Positions 9,437-18,567 of a stretch of DNA of 64,000 bases are shown here, one piece after another. Made by a program: the position numbers and the translations under genes. Origin of the DNA: a virus; IMG/VR virus record IMGVR_UViG_3300020182_000010, positions 1 to 64,000 of that record, one strand, 5' to 3'. Below the pieces are notes generated by a model. The model was not told the origin of the DNA. It saw nothing but the letters and a program-made list of their open reading frames with translations, and ran no database searches. How positions within the stretch are numbered: position 1 is the first letter of the stretch; every line of letters starts with the position of its first letter.

Positions 9437-11470
9437 TTAAACGTATGTGACAATTACTTTTATTTCGCCGGCAGTTGCATCAAAATGTGATAACTTTGCC
9501 TTTATTTCTATTTCAGTTTCGCCCTCATAGTGATAATCTGAATTAGTTTCATACGAACCAATAGATTCTACATCATTAGAGTCCGAACTCATAAGACGAT
9601 CTGATTCTGCTGTTGTGCCAATCACTAAAGATGGAATATTGGCTGGCGTATAACCAGTCATCGGAGAAATAACTTCAACTAATACACTAACAACTTTTGA
9701 ATTATTGGACATTCTGCCTAACACAACAGTATCAGATGTTCCAAATCCAGATATTGGACAAGTGAATGTATGTGATAATGTACTTGCATCTGTTGCAGCA
9801 CTATCTTGATCTGCTACCAATGACCAGGCTGTTCCATCCCAAATGAATAGTGCCCACTCACCTTCGCCGCTGTCAAGAACATATGCTGCATCGCCTACCA
9901 GAACACCAGTGAGTGCATTTCTTTCTGCAATTCCAGCAACAACAGTTGTACCTGCTTTACGGACACCTTGTTCAACATTAAGACCAATAGCATATGATCC
10001 ATTATGTCCAGACAATACTCCAAAATCAACAGTTGGTCTACCAATTTCATCGGTTATTATTATCTCGCCGCCATCATCTCTTCTAAGTTGTAATACAAAT
10101 GCGCTTGCTGCAGCAGCATATGATAGTCCCAAAGCAGAAACAGAATTAGTTCCTGCAAAATTGTTTCCATTTGAATCAGGTGACACATTTACGATTGTAA
10201 TACTTCCACCATTTGCTTCAAATATTATTAAATTTCCATTTGCATGGTCTGCGGTTATAGAATTAATTCCTGCAGCGTTAATATCGTTCGCCATGTCCTC
10301 TGCGATTGCGACTGGCATTCCGAATGAACTTTGCCCGGCTGTAGTAGTTGTGAAATTAACCGCCGCGCCATTGATAGTTGCTGAGAATGGTGCAAATCCC
10401 CCAACAAGTCCATATGCATTTCCATATGTTTCACTATCAGATTCAATTTCATTAGGTGCTGGACTTGCTTCTGCAATTACTTTATGTTGATCAGTAAGAG
10501 CATTAATATCATCTTTTGCATTTGTCACACTCACAACACCGTTATTGCTTGTTAAAAATTGAACATCAATTCCATTAATTCCCATCTTGTCGCCGGCAGT
10601 ACAAGAGCCATTTGTAATAGTTCCTCGGGATATACTTGGTATTTGATCTTTAATCTTTAAGAAAATAGCAACATTTTGTTTTTCGGTTGTTAGTTCTCCA
10701 GTTCCATCAATTGCCGGATATATAAAATCACCTGCTGAACCTGGTAGCCCAGGTACAAAATCAATAACCCCATTTGCAGGTCTTAGAAGAAAATTATTTG
10801 GACCAGGGCCAGGATGTGTCACTGTGCCGACTAATCTATCCATATTATCTTGTCCTGCAACTTCAAACTCACCAGTGTCAGAATTCATACATATTACATC
10901 ACCTTCATCAAATCCGTGTGCATCTTGATTTAAAAGATAATTATTAGATGGATTTAGATACTTAAATCGTGAGTTTACGTTAGGATAAAAATCACTAGAA
11001 ACTGAGCCGACTGGTAGTGGATCAATCATAGGATCACCATTTTCATTAAGTTGAAATACAATTGCACTACCTGGAATATTAAATATACCAGTACCAGCCG
11101 CACTTCGAAAAGTGTTATATCTGAGTCTATCTTCTACCTGACAAGTGACTGACAATGCGGTTTTTTCTATTATTGAAACAATTTGCAATGCTCTACCATC
11201 TGTTGCGCCAGCAATAAAATCTCCAACAGTTATGTCAAATCCATCAAATCTAAATGGAGTACGTGTTAAATGTGAGCCATGATTAACCTGTGTAACACCC
11301 ATTGTTATTTCCCAACGGTATGCTTTAGCATTACTTGCACCTGACCACCAATTGTCGCCTAGGCCATCATCATGAGGCCAGGATGCAATATTTTTAGCAC
11401 TTGTTACAGTACATGATATAACTTTTGCCGGAACATTTAAATCTATTGCACTTGTCTTATAATTAATCAT
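9437..11470 (-). CDS. virion structural protein (677 aa)
   Basis: 677 aa, start ATG. N-terminal part (ASWPHDDGLGDNWWSGASN, VGDFIAGATDGRALQI) and middle part (DEGDVICMNSDTGEFEVAGQ, GDFIYPAIDGTGELT) look like beta-rich structural domains found in marine T4-like virions; the C-terminal ~130 residues (PISGFGTSDTVVLGRMSNN) form a separate beta-sandwich-like region. It sits between two giant fibres with a 24-base gap to the upstream one, so a baseplate or fibre-connector role is likely, but no catalytic or named domain is recognised. Confidence 0.75.
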   Translation of the reverse strand: MINYKTSAIDLNVPAKVISCTVTSAKNIASWPHDDGLGDNWWSGASNAKAYRWEITMGVTQVNHGSHLTRTPFRFDGFDITVGDFIAGATDGRALQIVSIIEKTALSVTCQVEDRLRYNTFRSAAGTGIFNIPGSAIVFQLNENGDPMIDPLPVGSVSSDFYPNVNSRFKYLNPSNNYLLNQDAHGFDEGDVICMNSDTGEFEVAGQDNMDRLVGTVTHPGPGPNNFLLRPANGVIDFVPGLPGSAGDFIYPAIDGTGELTTEKQNVAIFLKIKDQIPSISRGTITNGSCTAGDKMGINGIDVQFLTSNNGVVSVTNAKDDINALTDQHKVIAEASPAPNEIESDSETYGNAYGLVGGFAPFSATINGAAVNFTTTTAGQSSFGMPVAIAEDMANDINAAGINSITADHANGNLIIFEANGGSITIVNVSPDSNGNNFAGTNSVSALGLSYAAAASAFVLQLRRDDGGEIIITDEIGRPTVDFGVLSGHNGSYAIGLNVEQGVRKAGTTVVAGIAERNALTGVLVGDAAYVLDSGEGEWALFIWDGTAWSLVADQDSAATDASTLSHTFTCPISGFGTSDTVVLGRMSNNSKVVSVLVEVISPMTGYTPANIPSLVIGTTAESDRLMSSDSNDVESIGSYETNSDYHYEGETEIEIKAKLSHFDATAGEIKVIVTYV

Positions 11471-11494
11471 TTTAATTATTCCTTAAATCAGTTA

Positions 11495-14400
11495 TTATAT
11501 CATTGAAACCACAATCCATGCGTGGGTGTCTGTCCCAAAACTTCTACCGGCACCAGTGTCTGCTTCTCGTAATACTAAGTTCATAGTAAGTGATCCTAGT
11601 GAACCAAATGCAATTGGTGACCCAGGCGTTCCACCTGCGTTTAGAGTACGAGTAGTCATATCTTTATTAAGTGGCATAATTATATACTGATTTGTAGTTC
11701 TAGAATATCCGTAAACAAGTACGTTTGACGGTGGGAATGAATACCCACTAAATGTTACAGCAACTTCACCTGAGTTTACATCAACGATATTTGCTGATAT
11801 TCCACTTGTTGAATTTGAAATGCTTGATAATGAACCATTTGTCGCATAATTTAGTTTGAAATATTCTACACTACTACCGCCGTCACCGCCGCCGCCGCTT
11901 GCTGGTGCTGCTGGTGCCCATTCGCTACTTGTAGCATTCCATGTAAGAACATCGCCATTTGTTGGAACAGTTGCATCAACATTGCCTAAATCACCGAGTG
12001 TTTCAGTTGATAAATCTACAGTTCCACCACTTGCTGGAACAAATTTACTACCATCCCATTCTAAGAATTGGCCTGTTTCTACACCAGTAATATCAACATT
12101 GTTCAGTTCGCCAATAGATGAACTTGATAGATTTGCTGCTGCTGGTGCAGTTGGCTGCCATTGCGTACCTGACCATGCGAGTAACTGTCCTAATGCAGGA
12201 GCACTAGAAGAAACATTGTTTAAATCACCTAAATTAGAGTCTATTGAAACAACAAGATTATTTACATTAATACCTGTTCCTCCGGTATAAACGTTATGAG
12301 CAAGAAGACTAGTACTATCCCCTAATTGAGAAATATCATTGGGAATCGTAGGCTTATCTGTTAAATCATTATATGATGTGACACCACCGCCGCCGCCTGT
12401 TACAGTTGAGAATGAGAAGTTACCTGAACCATCAGTTGTTAGAACTTGTCCTGATGTCCCATCGTTGATATCAAGATCAGTTAGTTCTAATCCGTTAATT
12501 GTATTACCAGTAAAATCAACTTTTCCACTAAATGTAGTTGTTTGTGAACCTGATAAATTTGTGAATGCAATGTGCGTTGCTTTATTACCAGTGCCATCGT
12601 CACTTTGAATTGCCATTGGTTGTGCAGCATTATCTGCACCCACCCAATAATTTGTTTTGATCTTACCACCGCCATTTGGACCAATAATTAGTGAGCCACC
12701 ACCGGATACATCATATGTAAAGCCAGCAGCCCCGCCTAAACTACCATTATCGTTATACTGAATTGAGCCATTGTCACCTTGTGGAGTAACTTCTGCACTT
12801 GCCATGTCGGCCGGTGCATATGTAAATACACCATCGCTTGAATTGAATGTCAGTGAACCGCCACCTGATTTAGTTACAGTGTTTACACTTACGGATGAAC
12901 GTGTTTCTGATGATATATCTGGTGGAATAAATGTGAATACACCTGTTTGTGCACTATATTGTAATGATCCAGATGCACTTCCTATTGCTTGATTTGAGAC
13001 ACTTAAATCAGATAGTGCGATCCCACCGCCACCGCCGCCGCCACCGCCTAGTAGTCCATCGGCATCTGTTAATTGATTCACATCAGCCGGTATAATTGGC
13101 TTATTTACTAGATCATCATACTCTCCTGAGAATGCAGGAGGATTTAACTGTAACCAAGCAGCAAAACCTAGACCAATATCATAGTTGATATAAAGACCTA
13201 GATTACTATCATCAAACCAAAGTTCGCCAGGAACTATATTTGTAGGTTCCGCGCTACCTATATAGACACCAGGTATATCTTTGTTTTCCCAATCACCACT
13301 TACATTATTATAAGTTAGAACCTGTCCTTCAGCAGTAGCCGATATAGAAACATCATCTAAATCATCAATTGTAGTTCTCGCTACTGCAGGTGTTAGTGTA
13401 AATGTACCAGTTACATTATTATATTCTAACTTTGTCAGATCGCCAGTTGCTGTTGCGTTTGATACACTTAGATCGGATAATGATATTCCAGAACCACCTG
13501 ATGATGTTGAATCAGATGCAGGCGCCCATGCATCGCCATTCCATTTTAGTACTTGGCCTGTGCTTGCTGCAGCCGAACTCACATTTGTCAAATCGCCCAA
13601 TAGAGATATGCCACCACCCAATAGACCACCTGTATCGGTTAAATCACTGATATCTGCTGGAGCATCAGTAATGCCATAACCTGCTAATGTAGTTGGTGTA
13701 TCAGTTAATTCATCCCAGGAACTTGCACCTCCATCAGTAATGCCATAACCTGCTAATGTAGTTGGTGTATCAGTTAATTCATCCCAGGAACTTGCGCCGC
13801 CATCAGTAATGCCATAACCTGCTAGTGTAGTTGGTGTGCCAGTTAATTCATCCCATGTACTTGCACCTGCTATACTTGATAAATCTATAGAATTACCACC
13901 AGATATTTGCAGATTTGAACCAACAAGTGTTAAACTTTGACTATCTGTACTCGCTGCTTGAATTATACCAGTACTATCTGTTAAGTCTGATATATCTGTC
14001 GGGATTGTTGGGGTATTAATTAAATTTGTATAATCTTTTATATCTTCATCGTTAAATAATAATGTAGTTCCAGAAGAACGTAAGGTGTTACCACTAGTTC
14101 CCATATAAATTGAATTATCGCTAATGTAAAGGTGACGAACCAATTTATCTGGACTACCAATATCAAACTGTGCTGTAGTTTTTGGAATTAAATTAAAGTC
14201 CCAATCCCCTGCATTATATGCTTCTGTAAATGTTGTAGTTGCACCACCACCCAGATCAGATAAATCTATTGAGTTTCCATTATCGATAGAAAGTGTAGTG
14301 CCATTTAATGTTAATTGCTGGTAATCTGGCGCTGCTGCCTGTGGATTTAACTCTATCCATATTGGAATGCCATCAAATTCGTAGTTAATGTTTAAACTTA

Positions 14401-17254
14401 GAGTTAATGCATCTAACCATAGTTCTCCAGGTTTAGGAGATGCTGGCGGACTATCTGTTATTGGTACTACCGATAATTCAGTTAAATCAACTGATTGTCC
14501 ATCTGAAACATCTAATAATCTTGTTGTATGATCGTATGTGAATGTTTGCGCAGCAGGAATATCAGATAATTTTGCTAATTTATTACCATTCCATACTAAA
14601 TCGCTATCGCCATCTGCTTCTAGTGTATTAGAACCTATATTAATTGTTGAATCATCAATAAAAATATCTGTCCAACGATTGGTTGCTGATCCCAAACTTT
14701 GTAATGCATCTGTTGCTGGAACAAAATTCCATCCCGCATCAAGTGTCAATGTGGATGTTTCGCTATTTGATGTTAGACCATCAATATTTGCATCACCGCC
14801 AATATTAACTAGATCAATAGTATTTCCACTTGAAATTGATAGTAGTGTGCCGTCCAATGCTAGAGATTGTGGCACACTCTCGCCACCACTGCCACCACTG
14901 CCGCCAGTTGGTGGCGAAGAAACCCATGCACTGCCATTGTATGTTAGCACATCACCAACATCACCATCTATTGTAAGATTATCTGCTAAAACAGCAGTGC
15001 CGTGAAATCTTTCACCATATATATCATTAAAGCGTAATTCTGCACTACCGATATCCCATTCGTTATCCACTGATGGTGCACTATGTCCATCTAATTTGAT
15101 ATAGTTATCAATGTCAGTAAATACTGGAACTGTGATACTATTGCCACCTGAGATGGTAATTTCATTGCCATCAATCGAAAGTGTCTGTGCATCTGCGCCA
15201 CCACTAAGACTTGATAAATCTACAGAATTACCGTTGGATATTAATAATTTGCCATCTATTACTGATAAATTTTGGTAGTCTGCGTCTAGTCTCGCTGCTA
15301 GTTTATCATCTACCCATTGTTCCGTAGCATATCCAGTTAAATCAGTTGCAGCATCTACAAGTGATACAAGATCAACTGAGTTACCATTACCTGATCCACT
15401 TGAAATTGATAGAATAGTTCCATCGAATGTAAGTTCTTGCCCATCACTATCGCCCAAAGCGTTGATAGTATTAACAACAAAATCTTGTGTTGCATATGAT
15501 GTCAAATCAACTGGATTAGATAGTGAAGCAAGATCAACAGTGTTACCTCCAGAAATAGTTAATTCAGTTCCATCTAAGGTTATCTGTTGTGCATCAACAT
15601 TTGCATACTCTGATAAATCTACAGAATTACCATTTGATATTGAAATTAAGTTATTTTCCAATGTTAACAATTGTGCATCTGTATTAAGTGCACCTAGCAT
15701 ATCATTTATATCAGTTAATTCTGATATATCTGCTGGAATTGTTGGTGTACCAGTTAATTCTTCCCATGTAGTAATACGATCTAATAAATTTAATGTGTCA
15801 TCTAAATCTTTTACATCAGTCGCAACTGTTGGTTTATCAGTTAGATCGTCATATGATCCACTAAATGGTTCTGGTATAATGGGCTTGTTTGTTAAGTCAT
15901 TATAATTGCCACTAAATGTTTCTGGTATAATGGGCTTGTTTGTTAAGTCATTATAATTGCCACTAAAGTTATTAGTCTCTAGTAGACCAGATTCATCAGT
16001 TAAATCAGAAATATCTGCAACTAGTGTTGGTTTATTTTGTAGTGTATTCCAGTCCGCATGCGGATGGTCAATGTTATCAATTGCTGTAGTTAAATCAGTT
16101 GTAGTAACATAATTTCCTAAATTTAGGCTTACACTATTACCGTCTGTAATAGTTAGAATATTTCCATCCCATGACAATTCTTGAAACGCTTTGGGACTAG
16201 CAACCCATGTTGCGCCATTGTGTGTTAGAACATCGCCAGACGCGCCACTGATTGATAGGTTTTCTGCAAGTACTGCTGTACCATGAAATGTTTCAGCATA
16301 GATATCACTGAATCGTAGGTCTGAACTACCAATATCCCAGTTATTATCTAAACTTGGCAATGAATGACCATCTGTTTTAATAAAGTTGTCTACGTCAACC
16401 GGTGATGGCAGTGTAACTGAATTGCCGCCGGAGATTGATAGGGTCTGTCCATTTATTACAAGAGATTGTGGAGTTGCATTAGATTCATTCTCTCCAGAAC
16501 TTGCTGGTGCTGCAGCTGGTGCTGCAACCCAGTTATTACCATTCCATGTTAGAACATCGCCATTGTTTGCCCCAACAACTGTTAAATTATCTGCAAGAAT
16601 TGCGGTTCCGTGAAATGTACTAGCGTATACATCATTATATTTGAAATCACTGCTACCTAAACTAAAAGTATTATCTACTGTAGGAATATTATTTGAATTA
16701 AGTCGCATATAGCGGGCATCACCATCTGCTTGACTTATTGCACCAATATTTGTTCTTGCCAGGGATTTATTTGGAAGGTCTGATAAGTTATTTGAATTTT
16801 CTAAAAACTGCGTAGTATCAATATTTGTAGATAATGTTATTGTGTCACCATCATCTGAAACAATTATTCCGTTTCCGCCTGCTACACTTTTAAAACTAAA
16901 TGTACCAGCATTATCAACTCCGGACAACAATGCACTGCCTGTTCCAAGATTGGTGCCACTTTGTAATGTAGTTGATAAATCTGCTGATATTACCAATCCA
17001 TTGCCACTATCAGTTATTGTTACATTAGTGCCTGCTGTTATCGTTTGTAATACAATAGAAGAACCTGTAACTGAACCTAGTTGATTTCCTGCACCAATAT
17101 GTGTTACAGAATCTATTCCACCGCCTCCGCCGGAACCTGCGCCGGCAGCATTAACAAATGCACCTTCTGAAGTGTCATATACAAGAACTTGGTCATCCTG
17201 TAAATTACCAACTAATTTAAATGTTGGATTAAAAGGTGTTGCGTTTATACTCAT
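11495..17254 (-). CDS. giant tail-fibre protein (1919 aa)
   Basis: 1919 aa, the largest gene here. After a Gly-rich N-terminus it is a long string of short beta-turn repeats: YNDLTNKPIIPE, WDELTDTPTTLAGYGITDG, QSLTLxGTxLSISxGNSVDLS, and 'DIGSxDLRFxDIYAExFHGTAVLAENL' blocks seen three or more times. The last ~100 residues (VEYFKLNYATNGSLSS to HAWIVVSMI) are non-repetitive and presumably the distal tip. Perfect tandem DNA repeats of 69 bp and 51 bp lie inside. It is followed upstream by a 122-aa small structural protein. Receptor-binding fibre role is inferred from architecture and neighbours. Confidence 0.85.
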   Translation of the reverse strand: MSINATPFNPTFKLVGNLQDDQVLVYDTSEGAFVNAAGAGSGGGGGIDSVTHIGAGNQLGSVTGSSIVLQTITAGTNVTITDSGNGLVISADLSTTLQSGTNLGTGSALLSGVDNAGTFSFKSVAGGNGIIVSDDGDTITLSTNIDTTQFLENSNNLSDLPNKSLARTNIGAISQADGDARYMRLNSNNIPTVDNTFSLGSSDFKYNDVYASTFHGTAILADNLTVVGANNGDVLTWNGNNWVAAPAAAPASSGENESNATPQSLVINGQTLSISGGNSVTLPSPVDVDNFIKTDGHSLPSLDNNWDIGSSDLRFSDIYAETFHGTAVLAENLSISGASGDVLTHNGATWVASPKAFQELSWDGNILTITDGNSVSLNLGNYVTTTDLTTAIDNIDHPHADWNTLQNKPTLVADISDLTDESGLLETNNFSGNYNDLTNKPIIPETFSGNYNDLTNKPIIPEPFSGSYDDLTDKPTVATDVKDLDDTLNLLDRITTWEELTGTPTIPADISELTDINDMLGALNTDAQLLTLENNLISISNGNSVDLSEYANVDAQQITLDGTELTISGGNTVDLASLSNPVDLTSYATQDFVVNTINALGDSDGQELTFDGTILSISSGSGNGNSVDLVSLVDAATDLTGYATEQWVDDKLAARLDADYQNLSVIDGKLLISNGNSVDLSSLSGGADAQTLSIDGNEITISGGNSITVPVFTDIDNYIKLDGHSAPSVDNEWDIGSAELRFNDIYGERFHGTAVLADNLTIDGDVGDVLTYNGSAWVSSPPTGGSGGSGGESVPQSLALDGTLLSISSGNTIDLVNIGGDANIDGLTSNSETSTLTLDAGWNFVPATDALQSLGSATNRWTDIFIDDSTINIGSNTLEADGDSDLVWNGNKLAKLSDIPAAQTFTYDHTTRLLDVSDGQSVDLTELSVVPITDSPPASPKPGELWLDALTLSLNINYEFDGIPIWIELNPQAAAPDYQQLTLNGTTLSIDNGNSIDLSDLGGGATTTFTEAYNAGDWDFNLIPKTTAQFDIGSPDKLVRHLYISDNSIYMGTSGNTLRSSGTTLLFNDEDIKDYTNLINTPTIPTDISDLTDSTGIIQAASTDSQSLTLVGSNLQISGGNSIDLSSIAGASTWDELTGTPTTLAGYGITDGGASSWDELTDTPTTLAGYGITDGGASSWDELTDTPTTLAGYGITDAPADISDLTDTGGLLGGGISLLGDLTNVSSAAASTGQVLKWNGDAWAPASDSTSSGGSGISLSDLSVSNATATGDLTKLEYNNVTGTFTLTPAVARTTIDDLDDVSISATAEGQVLTYNNVSGDWENKDIPGVYIGSAEPTNIVPGELWFDDSNLGLYINYDIGLGFAAWLQLNPPAFSGEYDDLVNKPIIPADVNQLTDADGLLGGGGGGGGGIALSDLSVSNQAIGSASGSLQYSAQTGVFTFIPPDISSETRSSVSVNTVTKSGGGSLTFNSSDGVFTYAPADMASAEVTPQGDNGSIQYNDNGSLGGAAGFTYDVSGGGSLIIGPNGGGKIKTNYWVGADNAAQPMAIQSDDGTGNKATHIAFTNLSGSQTTTFSGKVDFTGNTINGLELTDLDINDGTSGQVLTTDGSGNFSFSTVTGGGGGVTSYNDLTDKPTIPNDISQLGDSTSLLAHNVYTGGTGINVNNLVVSIDSNLGDLNNVSSSAPALGQLLAWSGTQWQPTAPAAANLSSSSIGELNNVDITGVETGQFLEWDGSKFVPASGGTVDLSTETLGDLGNVDATVPTNGDVLTWNATSSEWAPAAPASGGGGDGGSSVEYFKLNYATNGSLSSISNSTSGISANIVDVNSGEVAVTFSGYSFPPSNVLVYGYSRTTNQYIIMPLNKDMTTRTLNAGGTPGSPIAFGSLGSLTMNLVLREADTGAGRSFGTDTHAWIVVSMI
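13663..13869. repeat. 3 x 69-bp tandem repeat in fibre gene
   Basis: Three near-identical 69-bp units beginning at 13663, 13732 and 13801, each encoding 23 residues of the form SSWDELTDTPTTLAGYGITD plus GGA. Frame-preserving; a likely site of length variation by slippage or recombination. Confidence 0.85.
15858..15962. repeat. 2 x 51-bp tandem repeat in fibre gene
   Basis: Two nearly identical 51-bp units (starts near 15858 and 15909, third partial start at 15960) encoding SGNYNDLTNKPIIPExF, 17 residues each. Frame-preserving, same gene as the 69-bp repeats. Confidence 0.8.
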
Positions 17255-17265
17255 TTCTATGCCCC

Positions 17266-17634
17266 TTAATAATTCAGATATATCTTGTCAATATATCCAA
17301 CTGTATTGATATCAGATTGTCCCAGTGATGTTCTATCTAATGTAGCTCTTAAATATACTAAATTTGCAGTAAATGTATATCCTTCGACACCTGTAAATTT
17401 ATTGTAATCTTTAAATGGCATACCGTTAATTAATATACTAAACCAATCATCTTCTGTTGGATTTGTTGCAAGTGTACCTTGAATGCGAACTCTTCCAATT
17501 AATCCTTGGCCATAGATAGCAACAGTGTGTAGTCCATCAGTATAGCCATAGTAACTGTCACCAGGCACTGCGTTACCCACAACATCAAGGTTTGTTCCTG
17601 AATTTTCTAGAAGAGTTATTGTTTTACGTGCCAT
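17266..17634 (-). CDS. small virion-associated protein (122 aa), conserved-type
   Basis: 122 aa, ATG with AAGGATTAATA upstream. Sequence (ITLLENSGTNLDVVGNAVPG, VAIYGQGLIGRVRIQGTLA, DDWFSILI) is beta-rich, without membrane segments, and looks like a small fibre or baseplate accessory. It lies 11 bases before the 1919-aa fibre, which suggests co-expression; no named domain is recognised. Confidence 0.7.
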   Translation of the reverse strand: MARKTITLLENSGTNLDVVGNAVPGDSYYGYTDGLHTVAIYGQGLIGRVRIQGTLATNPTEDDWFSILINGMPFKDYNKFTGVEGYTFTANLVYLRATLDRTSLGQSDINTVGYIDKIYLNY

Positions 17635-17643
17635 TATTAATCC

Positions 17644-17814
17644 TTAGTCTGTTTGGGTCTCTACTTCTACTACTGCAGCGCCGCTAATAAGTTCAGCAAC
17701 AACTTGTTCAATAGTTAGTGAGACTTCTTCATTAATAAGATTTGATTTTTCTTCACCGCTTTTAGAAATCTGTGATATTCTGATTACTATAATTTCCTCT
17801 TTAATACTCGCCAT
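17644..17814 (-). CDS. small hypothetical protein (56 aa)
   Basis: ATG at 17812-17814 with AAAGGATATAAA just before it; 56 codons ending ETQTD. Acidic, alternating hydrophobic (IKEEIIVIRISQISKS) with no membrane segment. It is the first gene after the late-promoter motif at 17843-17850 and is followed within 10 bases by the 122-aa virion protein, so it probably belongs to the fibre transcript. Function unknown. Confidence 0.7.
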   Translation of the reverse strand: MASIKEEIIVIRISQISKSGEEKSNLINEEVSLTIEQVVAELISGAAVVEVETQTD

Positions 17815-17842
17815 TTTATATCCTTTTAGTTTATATCAATGA

Positions 17843-17850
17843 TATTTATC
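17843..17850 (-). promoter_or_regulatory. late promoter motif GATAAATA
   Basis: GATAAATA on the minus strand about 29 bases before the 56-aa gene; a second GATAAATA lies at 17858-17865 over the last codons of the upstream gene. Likely late promoter for the fibre operon. Confidence 0.6.
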
Positions 17851-17856
17851 TATAAA

Positions 17857-18567
17857 CTATTTATCTGATTGGTGGATTTCATGTCTTAGTATTGCTTTTG
17901 TTATTTTAGTAATATTTTCACTTGCAACAAATGCCATAAGTTGCATATCAATATGCTCATTGCAATATATCGTATATGAATTATATGTGCTATGTCTATA
18001 TCTATAATTATAACGTGAGTTATTGGGAGTTATAATTATATTGTCCTTGGCGAATCTACGTAAATTAATATTTAAGAAATAATTGTCATTATTAGAATAA
18101 GATTCTACTAATAATGGTCCCAAATTTGTATGTAAATTATGATTATATTTCAGCATTATTTTATATCTGAATTTTTTATAATATAAATTATTCTTTATCT
18201 CAATATCATCCTCTTGCGCATCTAATGTTTCTAATAGATTATCTATAAACGGAATATGAATTTCTTGTTGTAATTCCCGATATCTTGTTGTTGCAAGTTC
18301 AAATACATCCTTATCTTCAAAATAAACATGTGTCATTGCACTATTTGTAAATTTAATACCTGGTTTACTTTTAAGAAATCTTATACAGTTTGATCTACTA
18401 TTAATATCCTCAGATGTTTCCGGATAATCGAACCACCATCCATAACCGGTTCCATTCTTATATGATTCAATAACTTCCTTAGAAGGAAAACCATACAGAC
18501 GTTTATATGATATTTTATAAGGATATTTCTTGTAAAATAGTTTAGTGGATTCGACATACTTAACCAT
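17857..18567 (-). CDS. hypothetical protein (236 aa)
   Basis: 236 aa, basic and rich in Tyr, Asn and Ile; no signal peptide or membrane segment and no domain I recognise. Contains GYGWWFDYPETSEDINSRSN near residue 45 and a His/Asp-rich C-terminus. Its start overlaps the end of the clpA-like gene by 8 bases, so it is translated from the chaperone/protease transcript and could be an adaptor or substrate-related partner, but that is only positional inference. Confidence 0.65.
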   Translation of the reverse strand: MVKYVESTKLFYKKYPYKISYKRLYGFPSKEVIESYKNGTGYGWWFDYPETSEDINSRSNCIRFLKSKPGIKFTNSAMTHVYFEDKDVFELATTRYRELQQEIHIPFIDNLLETLDAQEDDIEIKNNLYYKKFRYKIMLKYNHNLHTNLGPLLVESYSNNDNYFLNINLRRFAKDNIIITPNNSRYNYRYRHSTYNSYTIYCNEHIDMQLMAFVASENITKITKAILRHEIHQSDK

